DNA of 64,000 bases from Paracoccaceae bacterium (lineage in GTDB: Bacteria; Pseudomonadota; Alphaproteobacteria; Rhodobacterales; Rhodobacteraceae), in NCBI GenBank assembly GCA_024304985.1, contig JAMWZC010000010.1, positions 1 through 64,000 on the forward strand, written 5' to 3'. The notes beneath the pieces are model-generated. The model had not been told where the DNA came from, did not search any database, and was given only the letters and a program-made list of their open reading frames with translations. Positions 44,188-53,465 of this stretch are shown piece after piece (the stretch's first letter is position 1; each line of letters starts with the position of its first letter). Position numbers and translations under genes: made by a program.

Positions 44188-44493
44188 TTTTCGGTCCACC
44201 TCTCAATCCACCTCTATATATAGTATGGCATGGGACAGGTTGATAGGGGATGAGATCACTAAGTATATGAAAATTATTGGTTATGGCAATTTATGCATCC
44301 ACTTGAGACTGCGTGATATTGATATTCAATGCCCTCTCACAGCACCATCCCAATCAGAATGCGCGTCATGTCTGTCATCCCACCGGGTGCAAAAAGACTT
44401 TGGTCGTCGCCTTATATGGCACACGCCCCGGCCATAGGGATCGGTCAGGGCGCGTGTCGCTGGTCTTGATACGCCGGATCGGAAACCTGCGGG
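44188..44493. other. Right end of island B and junction to core DNA
   Basis: About 300 bases without a gene. It holds the attachment remnant at 44325-44348; beyond it the GC-rich core composition returns. I see no promoter with confidence. Confidence 0.5.
44325..44348 (+). repeat. Degenerate attachment site at the right end of island B
   Basis: 24 bases, TTCAATGCCCTCTCACAGCA and then CCAT, match the tRNA-Thr 3' end (32098-32121) at 22 of 24 positions. Mismatches are at positions 7 and 9. This is the third copy of the tRNA end in the window and marks the outer end of the tandem array. Confidence 0.8.
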
Positions 44494-44952
44494 TCAGTCC
44501 AGATGGCGGGTGGCGTCCAGCAGGCGCAGCAGGTCCTCGCGCATCGCCATCAGATCGGCGTGGTAAGGCTGCGTCGGGCCGCTTGCCAGAACGCTTTCAA
44601 AGGCGCGCAGCACATGGTCCTCACCGCTGCGGATATTGTCCATCACATCCTCGTCGATCTCGTCGAAAAAGGCGCGCAGGCTGACGACGGTCCGGTTGAC
44701 GGTCGCCATGAAGGACCCATCCGCGTCTACGCTTGCGCCCAGCGATGTCAGCAGCGAGGCAAGTTGCGCGGCATGGCGGCTGTGAAGGTCGCGGAACTGC
44801 TGCGCGACGGGGCGAAACTCCGGTTCGGCCTTCTCGACCATCTTCTCGTATCCGGCAAGGGCATCGACCGTGCGGGTATGCAGGTCCGCAAGGGCATCGA
44901 TGACTTCTGTCGGGGTTACGGCACTGGGGCGGGCTGTCTCGGGCGTCTTCAT
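44494..44952 (-). CDS. DUF2383 / PA2169-type four-helix-bundle protein
   Basis: A 152-aa protein, MKTPETARPSAVTPTEVIDALADLHTRTVDALAGYEKM..., with the ferritin-like helical pattern of DUF2383 (the His in SRHAAQLASLL and Glu residues could be metal ligands but are not complete). It begins the core DNA right of island B. Proteins of this family are linked to stress in several bacteria; the mechanism is unknown. The ATG at 44952 follows a plausible GGAACC purine stretch. Confidence 0.72.
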   Translation of the reverse strand: MKTPETARPSAVTPTEVIDALADLHTRTVDALAGYEKMVEKAEPEFRPVAQQFRDLHSRHAAQLASLLTSLGASVDADGSFMATVNRTVVSLRAFFDEIDEDVMDNIRSGEDHVLRAFESVLASGPTQPYHADLMAMREDLLRLLDATRHLD

Positions 44953-45489
44953 CCTGGTTCCTTTCGGGGTGGGGCCATGAAAGCCGTGTTCAGGCCAGTG
45001 GGCGTCTGTGTCATTCAACACGCGAGACACCGACGGGTTCCATGACAAGATGGCGCAGCCCGCCATCACGCCGCAGTGCAGCGCCGCGGCGCGCCACCCG
45101 ATGACAGGGGCGGGAACGGCCCATGCAACAGGCGCCACGGACGGCCGATGCGACAGGCCCGAATCCGTGCTTCCCCGCAAGGCGTCAACTTCCGCAAGAC
45201 CGGATAAGCCTTTGGCCTTTGGTGCAGATTCGGTGACAGGCCGGGCCTCTTGTCACTGGCTGCGCGTATCGGAACTGATGAAAATATCGGCACACCCCCA
45301 CGCTCCACGAACGTAGATCGCGACGCCCGCAATCCACGGTTGAAATCCGACACCCTTGCTGCGCTTGCATCATGGGGATTGATGGAGCGCATCAAAATAA
45401 CTGTTGCCTGATAAACCGCTTCACTGTCTTCTATGGGACAACCTCGCATAAAAATGGCGGGGGTTTACCCAACGTGGAGGAGATCACAA
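44953..45489. other. Intergenic region upstream of the TRAP operon
   Basis: About 540 bases. Open frames on both strands lack protein-like composition. The part closest to the TRAP gene contains a 17-bp inverted repeat (45379-45395), so the regulatory region of the transporter is here. Confidence 0.5.
45379..45395. promoter_or_regulatory. TTGATG-N5-CATCAA inverted repeat ahead of the TRAP operon
   Basis: A perfect 6-bp inverted repeat with a five-base centre, about 95 bases before the TTG start of the binding protein gene. The shape fits GntR or LacI-type operators. No regulator gene is adjacent, so the partner is unknown. Confidence 0.45.
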
Positions 45490-46575
45490 TTGGAACGTCG
45501 TAAGTTTCTGAAGGGCGCCGCCCTCGCGGGCACGGGCGCGGCACTTGCTGCACCTGCCATCGCACAAGGCACCAAGACCATCACCATCGTCTCGACCTGG
45601 CCGCGGGACTTCCCGGGCCTCGGCATCTCGGCACAGCGTCTGGCCGCACGCATCACCGCCCTGTCGGATGGTGCCCTGACCACCGAGTATTTCGCCGCGG
45701 GCGAGCGTGTGGGCGCTTTCGACGCCTTTGATGAAGTCGCTTCCGGCAACTCGCAGGCCTACATCGGCGCCGATTACTACTGGGGCGGCAAGCACCCGGC
45801 CTATAACTACTTCACCTCTGTTCCCTTCGGCATGAGCACGCAGGAATGGACCGCATGGATCCGCTTCGGCGGCGGTCAGGAACTCTGGGACGAGCTGGCA
45901 GGCTCCTTCGGCCTCAAGGCCATCGCCTGCGGTTCGACCGGCACACAGGCCGGCGGCTGGTTCAACAAGGAAATCGAATCGCGCGACGACCTCAAGGGTC
46001 TGAAGATGCGTATTCCGGGCCTTGGCGGCACCGTGATGTCCAAGCTGGGCGCATCCACCGTGTCGCTGCCGGGTGGCCAGATCTATGAGAACCTCGTGTC
46101 GGGCGCGATCGAGGCGACCGAATGGGTCGGTCCGTTCAACGACTACTTCATGAAGTTCTACGAGGCCGCCAAGATCTACTACACCGGCGGCATGCACGAG
46201 CCGGGCGGCGGTCTGGCCTTCGGCATGAACGCCTCGTGGTATGGCACCCTGTCGGATTGGGAAAAAGCTGTGCTTGAGGCCGCTTGCGCCGAAGAACATG
46301 AACTGTCGCATTCCGAAGCCATGGCCAAGAACGGCGAATACCTGGGCAAGCTGATCAACGACCACGGGGTCGAGGTCAAAGCCTTCAACGACGACGTCTG
46401 GGACGCCTTCGGTGAAGCGGCGGCAGAGGTCTTCGAAGAAGTCCGCGACCATTCGGATCTGGCCAAGCGCGTCGACGACAACTTCCAGGCCAAGCTCAAG
46501 GAAATCGGCGGCACGATCGCACAGTTCGAAGGCAACTTCCTGAACCAGCGCAACCGTATCCTCGGCCTTGGCTAA
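45490..46575 (+). CDS. dctP: TRAP transporter periplasmic binding protein (DctP/TakP type)
   Basis: A 361-aa protein from TTG 45490, chosen because GGAGGAG lies about nine bases ahead; an ATG further upstream would add 19 unrelated residues. It opens ERRKFLKGAALAGTGAALAAPAIAQ, a twin-arginine (Tat) signal with AIAQ cleavage region. The mature part TITIVSTWPRDFPGLG...FGGGQELWDELAGSFGLKAI is a DctP-fold solute receptor close to TakP, which binds 2-oxo acids in Rhodobacter. Substrate of this one unknown. First gene of the TRAP operon. Confidence 0.92.
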   Translation: MERRKFLKGAALAGTGAALAAPAIAQGTKTITIVSTWPRDFPGLGISAQRLAARITALSDGALTTEYFAAGERVGAFDAFDEVASGNSQAYIGADYYWGGKHPAYNYFTSVPFGMSTQEWTAWIRFGGGQELWDELAGSFGLKAIACGSTGTQAGGWFNKEIESRDDLKGLKMRIPGLGGTVMSKLGASTVSLPGGQIYENLVSGAIEATEWVGPFNDYFMKFYEAAKIYYTGGMHEPGGGLAFGMNASWYGTLSDWEKAVLEAACAEEHELSHSEAMAKNGEYLGKLINDHGVEVKAFNDDVWDAFGEAAAEVFEEVRDHSDLAKRVDDNFQAKLKEIGGTIAQFEGNFLNQRNRILGLG

Positions 46576-46597
46576 GGCATCACTCTGACCTGAAGGC

Positions 46598-46625
46598 AAG
46601 CGGGGCTCAGCAATGCGCCCCGCTT
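46598..46625 (+). terminator. Hairpin between the binding protein and permease genes
   Basis: AAGCGGGGC (46598-46606) pairs with GCCCCGCTT (46617-46625), nine perfect pairs, loop of ten, 23 bases after the stop codon. No T-run follows, so partial termination or mRNA stabilisation is more likely. This layout often keeps the receptor in excess over the permease. Confidence 0.65.
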
Positions 46626-46708
46626 GTCGCGCGAATGAGACCTGCGGCGGCGCATCCTTGGGGGGTGGCCGGAGACGCGGGACGACAGTAACGTGAACGG
46701 GGGACATC

Positions 46709-47707
46709 ATGGCACAATCGATCACGGCCGCGCAGGCCGGGGGCCATGCAAGATCGGCACCGGGCATACGCCTGCTGGGCTGGACCATTCTGGCCATTAT
46801 GTCGGCCTTTCTCATCAACAATGCGGTCAATATCGGCTATGGCACACCCACGCTGGCCGAAGCCATCGGCGGCAGGGCGGCCAGCGGGGCGATCGTCCCG
46901 ATCCTGATCTATGCCGTCTGCCTCGGGCTTGGTGCCTTCTATGTGCTGTCCACCGGCACCACTGCGCTGCGCACGGACGGGCGGCGGTTGCACCGCTTCA
47001 ACCTCTATCTGATCCGCGCCTGTTTCTGGTCCGTCCTCTTCGTGGGCATTGTCGATGCGGCCATCGCACAAATGCGGGTCGAGAACATGCTGACGTTGTT
47101 CTTCTCCGAAGACACCAGCCGCGCGCTGGGACGATCCGCCTATGTCGGACCCTATATCCACATGCCGCTCGTGGCGCTTGGCTTTGTCGTGGCGCTGTTC
47201 ACCCGCACGCTGGGCTTCACATGGCTGACGCTGCTGATCGTGGTGGCCGAACTGCTGATCGTGTTCCTGCGCTTCGTCTTTTCCTATGAACAGGCGCTGA
47301 TGGGCGATCTGGTGCGCTACTGGTATGCGGCGCTGTTCCTCTTCGCCTCGGCCTATACGCTGTTCGACGAAGGCCATGTCCGCGTCGACGTGTTCTATTC
47401 CGGCTTCAGCACGCGCAAGCGCGGTATGGTCAACGCCTGGGGCTCGATCCTGCTGGGTGTCACCACCTGCGCCGTGATCCTCGCCATCGGCCTGAACGGG
47501 AAAACCGCGATCATCAACGCCCCCGTGGCCAATTTCGAGATCACCCAGACCGGCGCTGTCGGCATGTTCATCAAATACCAGATGGCTGCGTTTCTGGCCA
47601 TTTTCGCGATCACCATGATCATCCAGTTCGTGAGCTACCTGTTCGAAGCAGTGGCGGATATCCGGGACGAACCTGGACATCGCGAGCATCAACCCATTGC
47701 GCACTGA
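46709..47707 (+). CDS. dctQ: TRAP transporter small permease (DctQ)
   Basis: A 332-aa membrane protein with several helices (LLGWTILAIMSAFLINNA, IVPILIYAVCLGLGAFYVL, FTWLTLLIVVAELLIVF, YYAALFLFASAYTLF, GSILLGVTTCAVILAIG). The second half has the DctQ core around ALFLFASAYTLFDEGHVRVDVFY. It is longer than typical DctQ (about 170-220 aa), having extra N-terminal helices as in TakQ-type subunits. Ends ten bases before dctM; together they form the membrane part of the Na+-driven transporter. Confidence 0.87.
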   Translation: MAQSITAAQAGGHARSAPGIRLLGWTILAIMSAFLINNAVNIGYGTPTLAEAIGGRAASGAIVPILIYAVCLGLGAFYVLSTGTTALRTDGRRLHRFNLYLIRACFWSVLFVGIVDAAIAQMRVENMLTLFFSEDTSRALGRSAYVGPYIHMPLVALGFVVALFTRTLGFTWLTLLIVVAELLIVFLRFVFSYEQALMGDLVRYWYAALFLFASAYTLFDEGHVRVDVFYSGFSTRKRGMVNAWGSILLGVTTCAVILAIGLNGKTAIINAPVANFEITQTGAVGMFIKYQMAAFLAIFAITMIIQFVSYLFEAVADIRDEPGHREHQPIAH

Positions 47708-47716
47708 GGTCTGACC

Positions 47717-50374
47717 ATGGAGCTTCTCTTTCTCGCGATCCTGCTGCTGATCATGGCCTGGGCCCTTGGCTCGGGCTATCCGGTGGCCTTCGCCCTTCCG
47801 GGGGCCGCGATCATCACCATCGCTCTGGCGGCCGGGGCAGGATATTTCTTCGGCGGCGGCACGGATGCCTATTTCCACTCGGGCGGGCCGCAGCAATGGC
47901 TGTCGGCGGGGGTCACCAACCTCCGAGGTGTCTACTGGGAGGTGGACAGGGATACGCTGATTGCCATTCCGCTGTTCATCTTCATGGGCATCATGCTCCA
48001 GCGCTCCAAGATCGCCGAGGACCTTCTGGTCACCATGGCGCAGCTTTTCGGCCCGGTGCCGGGCGGCCTTGGCATCTCCGTCGTCTTCGTGGGTGCGCTT
48101 CTGGCCGCCACCACCGGGATCGTGGGCGCCACCGTGGTGGCGATGGGTCTGATCTCGCTGCCCGCGATGCTGCGCAACAACTATTCGCCCTCGCTGGCCT
48201 CCGGCACCATCGCCGCCTCGGGCACGCTGGGGCAGATCATTCCACCCTCCATCGTGCTGATCATTCTGGCCGATCAGCTGGCCTCGGCCACGGATCAGGC
48301 GTCCACGGCGCGCAAGCTTCTGCACAAGGAAGCCACGGGCGAATTGCAGATGCCCTCGGTCTTCGACGTGTCCTCAACCAGCGCAGGCGAGATGTTCCTC
48401 GGGGCTCTGGTGCCGGGTTTCCTGCTGGTGCTGATCTACATGCTCTACATTCTGGTCTATGCGCTGATCAATCCCAAGAAGGCCCCCTCGGTGCCGCGGG
48501 ATGAAGAGATGAGCCTGGCCTTCTGGGGCAATGTCGCACTGACCCTGGTCCCGCCGCTGACCCTGATCTTCCTCGTGCTAGGCTCCATCATCGCGGGCAT
48601 CGCCACCGTGAACCAGGCCGGGGCCATCGGGGCCGCAGGCGCCATGATCATGGCCGGCTACCGGCTGAACACCAGCGGCAAACGCACCTATGTGCCGGCG
48701 ATCCTGGCCTTGGTCGGGCTGGGCGTGATCGCCTTCGCGCTGGCCAATTACCCGATGAACCTCAAGGCCGCGACCACGCCCGAGGACATGACGGGGCTCT
48801 ACATCGGCGCCTTCGGCACCCTGCTGATGATCGTCTCGCTGATCTGGTCGGGCATCCGCGTGATGCGCATCGACGACACGCTGACCGGTGTGATGCTGGA
48901 AACGGCCAAGACGACCTCGCTTGTCTTCGTGATCCTGCTGGGCGCGGCCATGCTGACCGCCGCCTTCCGCGCCTTCGGCGGCGAGGAACTGGTCCGCGAC
49001 TTCCTGACCGGCCTGCCGGGCGGGTTCTGGACCCAGTTCCTGATCGTGATGTTGGTGATCTTCTTCCTTGGGTTCTTTCTGGACTTCATCGAGATCGCCG
49101 TCGTCGTGGTGCCCATCGTGGCCCCGATCCTGCTGGCCGATCCCACGGCCAACATCACCGCCGTCTGGCTGGGCGTGATGATCGGCCTGAACATCCAGAC
49201 CTCCTTCCTGACGCCACCTTTCGGTTTTGCACTGTTCTACCTGCGCGGTGTGGCACCTGCGGCGGTCAAGACGATGCAGATCTACAAGGGCGTCGTGGCC
49301 TTCATCACCCTGCAATTGATCGCGCTGCTCATCGTGGGCCTTTATCCGCCCTTGGTGAACTATGTGCCCAACCGGTCCAGCTACCTGTCCGAAACCTCGC
49401 CGCCGCCGCGCAACCCGCGCCTGCAATATTGCATGGACGACTATGTGCAGGCGGGCTTGCAATCGGATGGCGGGCGCACGGAACGGGCCATCGCGGCATT
49501 GGGCGGTCTGGACCTGTCGGCCCTGCCGGATGATCTGGCGCGCGATCTCCGCAGCGCCGCCGAGGATGCCGCCGACTTCCCGCAAGCAGCGGCCCTGATC
49601 CCGGAAAAGGCAGCCGCCGTGCAGGCCGCAGCGGGGGAATATCGCCCGTATCTTGAACGGGTCCGCGACATCGAAAAGCGTATCCGCAACCATCAGGAGG
49701 ATCTGGCCGACATCAACACCGAGATGGGCCGCGTCCGCGAAGCTGCCAGCGAAAGCCGTGTGCTCGTGCTGGAAGAGCGCAAGGCCGAACTGGAAGCGGC
49801 CATCGCCGCCCTCGAAGCCCAGATCCCCGAAACATGGGACCCCATCCACGACACCTTCAAGGCGCTCACCGATGACGAGGAAAAGGCCCGTCTGGCCACC
49901 CGTCGCATCGGTGACAGCACCTACGAGGCCGTGGCCGAGGTCGCAGCCGTCCTGCGGGGCAACGCCGCCTTCAACGCCCTTGGCGATCCGCTCCGCGCCC
50001 TGCGCGCCGATGTCGAAAACGGCGATCCTGCCGCGACGGCCACGGCTCTCGATGCGCTGGCGAACCAGTTCCGCGACATCGAAGGGGCCGGCGACATCCG
50101 CTCGGATCTGGGGGCCGCGCGCCGCGTTCTGGAACGCGACCCGGACAACCGCGCCGAAGCTCTGGAGGAGTTCGACAGCGCCCTCGCCGAGTATGAGGCG
50201 CAGGCGGGCTGGCGCAACGCCGCCGAGGCGTCGGTTCTGCCCGGCCTGCAGGCTTTCCTCGACGACACGCGGGCCACGATGGGTGTGCGCTACGAACAAC
50301 GCCTGACACGCGAACAGGCCCTGTTTCTGGCCAGTTGCACCGCCAATCACCGCAGCCTCGCCCTCAGCTTCTGA
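47717..50374 (+). CDS. dctM: TRAP transporter large permease (DctM) with an extra C-terminal coiled domain
   Basis: An 885-aa protein. Residues 1-560 carry the DctM core: repeated membrane helices and signatures such as IPLFIFMGIML, TIAASGTLGQIIPPSIVLI and LGFFLDFIEIAVVVVPIVAPILL. Residues about 560-885 are not DctM: a soluble, charged, helical extension with a coiled-coil (DIEKRIRNHQEDLADINTEM; VLEERKAELEAAIAALEAQ). Normal DctM proteins are about 430 aa, and this core is also enlarged. The tail may face the periplasm or cytoplasm and could bind a regulator. Confidence 0.88.
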   Translation: MELLFLAILLLIMAWALGSGYPVAFALPGAAIITIALAAGAGYFFGGGTDAYFHSGGPQQWLSAGVTNLRGVYWEVDRDTLIAIPLFIFMGIMLQRSKIAEDLLVTMAQLFGPVPGGLGISVVFVGALLAATTGIVGATVVAMGLISLPAMLRNNYSPSLASGTIAASGTLGQIIPPSIVLIILADQLASATDQASTARKLLHKEATGELQMPSVFDVSSTSAGEMFLGALVPGFLLVLIYMLYILVYALINPKKAPSVPRDEEMSLAFWGNVALTLVPPLTLIFLVLGSIIAGIATVNQAGAIGAAGAMIMAGYRLNTSGKRTYVPAILALVGLGVIAFALANYPMNLKAATTPEDMTGLYIGAFGTLLMIVSLIWSGIRVMRIDDTLTGVMLETAKTTSLVFVILLGAAMLTAAFRAFGGEELVRDFLTGLPGGFWTQFLIVMLVIFFLGFFLDFIEIAVVVVPIVAPILLADPTANITAVWLGVMIGLNIQTSFLTPPFGFALFYLRGVAPAAVKTMQIYKGVVAFITLQLIALLIVGLYPPLVNYVPNRSSYLSETSPPPRNPRLQYCMDDYVQAGLQSDGGRTERAIAALGGLDLSALPDDLARDLRSAAEDAADFPQAAALIPEKAAAVQAAAGEYRPYLERVRDIEKRIRNHQEDLADINTEMGRVREAASESRVLVLEERKAELEAAIAALEAQIPETWDPIHDTFKALTDDEEKARLATRRIGDSTYEAVAEVAAVLRGNAAFNALGDPLRALRADVENGDPAATATALDALANQFRDIEGAGDIRSDLGAARRVLERDPDNRAEALEEFDSALAEYEAQAGWRNAAEASVLPGLQAFLDDTRATMGVRYEQRLTREQALFLASCTANHRSLALSF

Positions 50375-50396
50375 CACGGGCAGGCCCGAAAGACAC

Positions 50397-50424
50397 AACC
50401 GCGCCGGATCACTCCGGCGCGGTT
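50397..50424. terminator. Bidirectional terminator between dctM and the acetoacetyl-CoA synthetase gene
   Basis: AACCGCGCCGGA (50397-50408), loop TCAC, TCCGGCGCGGTT (50413-50424): 12 perfect pairs, followed on the plus strand by TCATTTT. It lies between two convergent genes and can serve both. Confidence 0.88.
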
Positions 50425-50450
50425 TCATTTTGGGCAAGGCGCAGAAAGTA

Positions 50451-52406
50451 TCAGGCCGCGCGCGCCGCCGCATAGGCGATGAAGGCATCGAAACTGTCAG
50501 GGTTCGCCATGGAATCGCGATTGACCACCCGCGCCGGATCGCCGCCCAGCAGCAGCTTCTTCACCGGCACTTCCAGCTTCTTGCCCGACAGCGTGCGCGG
50601 CACCTCGGCCACCTGCACGATCTCATCCGGCAGGAACCGCGCCGAAACCGCGTGCCGGATTGCATCGCGGATCTGGCCGCGCAGGGCATCGTCCAAGGCC
50701 ACGCCCTCGCGCAGCACCACGAACAGCGGCATGAAACTCTCGCGCCCCAGAAACTCCAGATCGATCACCAGACTGTCCAGCACCGCATCCAGCCCCTCGA
50801 CCGCGCGGTAGATCTCGGAACTGCCCAGCCGCAGCCCGCGCCGGTTGATCGTCGCATCCGACCGGCCATAGATCACCGATCCGCCCTCCGGCGTGAACTC
50901 GATCCAGTCGCCATGCCGCCAGATGCCGGGATAGGTGTCAAAGTAACTCTCATGCAGCCGCGACCCGTCCTCATCGCCCCAGAAATACAGCGGCATAGAC
51001 GGCAAGGGTTCGGTGCAGACCAATTCCCCCACCTGCCCCACGACCTCGCGCCCGCCCTCGTCAAAGGCGCGCACCGCATTGCCCAGCGCGCGGCACTGCA
51101 TCTCGCCTGCCCGCACCGGCATCATCGGATTGCCGCAGACAAAAGCCCCCGCCAGATCCGTGCCCCCTGAAATCGGCGCCAGCCAGACATCGCGCTTCAC
51201 CTGACCATAGACCCAGTCATAGCCCTCCTGACTCAGCGGCGATCCCGTCGCCCCGATGGACCGCAGCGCCGACAGGTCAAGGGCTTCACCGGGCCGGACA
51301 CCCGCCTTCTGACAGCCCATGAAAAACGCCGCACCTGCCCCGAAATAAGTCAGCCCTTCCCGCGCCACCAGCCGCCACGCCTCCAGCATGTCGGGGTGAT
51401 GCGGGGCGGCATCGAACAGGGCCACCACCGCCCCCTGCCCCAGCGCCGCCCATTGCGCGTTCCACATGATCCAGCCCGATGAGGTCAGCCAGCAGAACCG
51501 GTCCCGCGCGCTCAGGTCCTGATGCAACGATTGCTTGGCCCCCTCCAGCAGCACGCCCCCATGCCCATGCACGATCGGCTTGGGATTGCCCGTGGTCCCC
51601 GAGGAATAGACGATCCACACCGGATGCGAAAAAGGCACCGGGACGAAGGCGGGCACCTGCGGCGCCGCCTCCATCACGGCCCAATCGGTCCAGCCTTCGG
51701 GCAGATCGAACAACGCCGGCACCATCACCCGATGCGCCAGCGTGGGCAGACCCGCCGCGATCCCCTCCAGCACCGCGCGCCGGTCCATCCGCTTGCCCGC
51801 ATGGACATAGCCATCCTGCGCGATCAGCACCTTGGGTTCGATCTGCCGGAAACGGTCCAATATCGCCACATGCCCCATATCCGGCGCACAGAGCGACCAC
51901 ACCGCCCCCAGCGAGGCGGTGGCAAGAAAGGCCACCAAAGCCTCGACCGCATTGGGCAGCACCGCAACAACCCGGTCACCCTGCCCCACCCCCATGTCCC
52001 GCAACGCTGCCTGCGCCGCGCCCACGCGCGCGTGCAACTGGCCCCATGTGACCTCGTGCCGCCCGAAGGTTTCGGATTGCAGGATCACCGCCACATCATC
52101 CGGCCGCGTCACCGCATGGCGCAGCATCTGGCGCGCGAAATTCGTCTCGGCCCCGGCAAACCACTCCGCGCCGGGCATTTTCCGCTCCGGCAAGACCTCG
52201 GACCACCCCGATACGGGCAGATCGAAAAACCCGATGATCGCCGTCCAGAACCCCTCCAGATCCGTGACCGACCAGTCCCACAGTGCGTGATAATCCGCAA
52301 ACGCCAGCCCGCGCTCGGCCTTCAGCCAACGGATGAACTGCGCCAATGTTGACGCCTCGGCACGGGCAGCATCAGGCTCCCACAGGATGGGGCGCGCGTC
52401 GGTCAT
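50451..52406 (-). CDS. aacS: Acetoacetyl-CoA synthetase
   Basis: A 651-aa ANL-superfamily ligase that activates acetoacetate with ATP and CoA, used in polyhydroxybutyrate/ketone recycling. The N-terminus (LWEPDAARAEASTLAQFIRWL, ALWDWSVTDLEGFW) is that of acetoacetate ligases, distinct from acetyl-CoA synthetase. The A3 loop is YSSGTTGNPKPIVHGHGG; SGGTDLAG and the C-terminal GRSDATINRRGLRLGSSEIY and LSGKKLEVPVKKLL (catalytic Lys) are intact. Not obviously co-transcribed with the TRAP genes. Confidence 0.92.
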   Translation of the reverse strand: MTDARPILWEPDAARAEASTLAQFIRWLKAERGLAFADYHALWDWSVTDLEGFWTAIIGFFDLPVSGWSEVLPERKMPGAEWFAGAETNFARQMLRHAVTRPDDVAVILQSETFGRHEVTWGQLHARVGAAQAALRDMGVGQGDRVVAVLPNAVEALVAFLATASLGAVWSLCAPDMGHVAILDRFRQIEPKVLIAQDGYVHAGKRMDRRAVLEGIAAGLPTLAHRVMVPALFDLPEGWTDWAVMEAAPQVPAFVPVPFSHPVWIVYSSGTTGNPKPIVHGHGGVLLEGAKQSLHQDLSARDRFCWLTSSGWIMWNAQWAALGQGAVVALFDAAPHHPDMLEAWRLVAREGLTYFGAGAAFFMGCQKAGVRPGEALDLSALRSIGATGSPLSQEGYDWVYGQVKRDVWLAPISGGTDLAGAFVCGNPMMPVRAGEMQCRALGNAVRAFDEGGREVVGQVGELVCTEPLPSMPLYFWGDEDGSRLHESYFDTYPGIWRHGDWIEFTPEGGSVIYGRSDATINRRGLRLGSSEIYRAVEGLDAVLDSLVIDLEFLGRESFMPLFVVLREGVALDDALRGQIRDAIRHAVSARFLPDEIVQVAEVPRTLSGKKLEVPVKKLLLGGDPARVVNRDSMANPDSFDAFIAYAAARAA

Positions 52407-52472
52407 GGTGATCCTCCCTGATCTTTTGCGCGCAGGCTTCCACGGCCACGTGACAGGATCAAGAGGGCCCGT

Positions 52473-53435
52473 TCAGGATGTGCCCGCCAGCATCCCCTCG
52501 ATCAACCGCTGCACCCGCAACGCCTCCTCCAGCGTGGCCAGACGATGCGGACGCCCCGCGATCATCGCCTCCAGATCATCCAGCTGCGCGCGCAGACTGG
52601 TGCTGCGCGGGTCGATCCCTTCCGGCGTCACGCGCTGGAACGTGCCCCCGTCCGAGGTGGACACCGCATAGAAATCCGCGATCCGGTGGCTTCGCTGTGT
52701 TCCCTTCACCGTGACCTCCTGCCGGTCCGGCTGTGCCCCGCCCACCGAGGCCAGCACCGAAACCGGCAAACCATCCGCATTCTCCAGCCGCGCCAGCATA
52801 TGCGTTTCGCACAGCTTGGGATCTGCGGGATAGCTTGGCCTTGCCCAGACCAGCGACAACGGCCCCAGAATCCGCTCCGAGAAGAACAGGAAATGCGAGA
52901 TCACCTCGCGCGTCATCCCGCCTTCATCCCGAAAACGCAGCCATTCCGCCCCCATTTGCCATGCGCGTGGCCATGCTCCGTATGTCACAACGATATCAAC
53001 ACCGGCCAGCGCGCCCATCTGCCCGGATCGCGCATCGGCCGCCACATCCGTCAGCGCCGCCCCTGCGGCTTGGGTGAAATTCACCGCCGCAGGCACGCCC
53101 GCCGCCGCGATCCGTTCCACCAGATCGGCACTCGCCGCAATATCCACACCCAGAGGTTTCTCCAGAAACAGCGCCTTGCCCTGCGCCGCCGCCGCCAAGG
53201 CATACTCCCTGCGCGGCCCCGGCGGACAGGCCAGATAGACCAGATCCGCCCCCGCCATCGCCGCCTCGGCACTCTGCGCAAAGCTCGCCCCCGGCGCCAT
53301 CTCGCGCGCCAGCGCCATGTTGGCCGGATTCGGATCCCACAGAAACGCCGGCTCATAGGACGGATGCTTCAGCATATGCTCCAACATCCGCCGCCCCATG
53401 ATACCCAATCCGATGATCGCCGTGGTGATGGTCAT
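52473..53435 (-). CDS. Gfo/Idh/MocA-family oxidoreductase
   Basis: A 320-aa NAD(P)-dependent dehydrogenase. The Rossmann motif is IIGLGIMGRRML (GxGxxG, residues 8-14), followed by AGADLVYLACPPGPRREYALAA and the EKPLGVDIAASADL motif with the conserved catalytic Lys. The C-terminal domain (PVSVLASVGGAQPDRQEVTVKG) binds the sugar-like substrate. The start ATG at 53435 is eight codons inside a longer frame and gives the standard N-terminus. The substrate is unknown; it lies next to aacS and a glycosyltransferase on the same strand. Confidence 0.85.
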   Translation of the reverse strand: MTITTAIIGLGIMGRRMLEHMLKHPSYEPAFLWDPNPANMALAREMAPGASFAQSAEAAMAGADLVYLACPPGPRREYALAAAAQGKALFLEKPLGVDIAASADLVERIAAAGVPAAVNFTQAAGAALTDVAADARSGQMGALAGVDIVVTYGAWPRAWQMGAEWLRFRDEGGMTREVISHFLFFSERILGPLSLVWARPSYPADPKLCETHMLARLENADGLPVSVLASVGGAQPDRQEVTVKGTQRSHRIADFYAVSTSDGGTFQRVTPEGIDPRSTSLRAQLDDLEAMIAGRPHRLATLEEALRVQRLIEGMLAGTS

Positions 53436-53465
53436 GTGTTCTGTCCTGTTCTGTCGCAAATCATG

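Larger units (their letters stand above)
32122..44348. mobile_element. Island B: defence island with its own integrase, tandem to island A
   Basis: Bounded by the junction attachment site at 32073-32121 and a degenerate copy of the tRNA-Thr end at 44325-44348. It carries a tyrosine integrase at its right end, an AlpA-like regulator and a DUF3631 helicase, plus a plus-strand restriction-modification operon. About 12.2 kb. The two halves are transcribed towards each other and meet near 39.5 kb. Confidence 0.83.

Noticed and set aside
45379-45395. Reading the inverted repeat as an FNR box
   Set aside because: FNR sites have TTGAT-N4-ATCAA; here the spacing is seven bases between the TTGAT/ATCAA cores.
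45066-45449. Open frame on the minus strand in front of the TRAP operon
   Set aside because: No ribosome site, Pro/Arg/Ser-rich composition without domain pattern, and it overlaps the likely promoter region.
46607-50488. Long antisense frames opposite the TRAP permease genes
   Set aside because: High GC keeps the antisense frame open; products are His/Arg/Gln-rich with no domains, while the plus strand encodes clear DctQ/DctM proteins.
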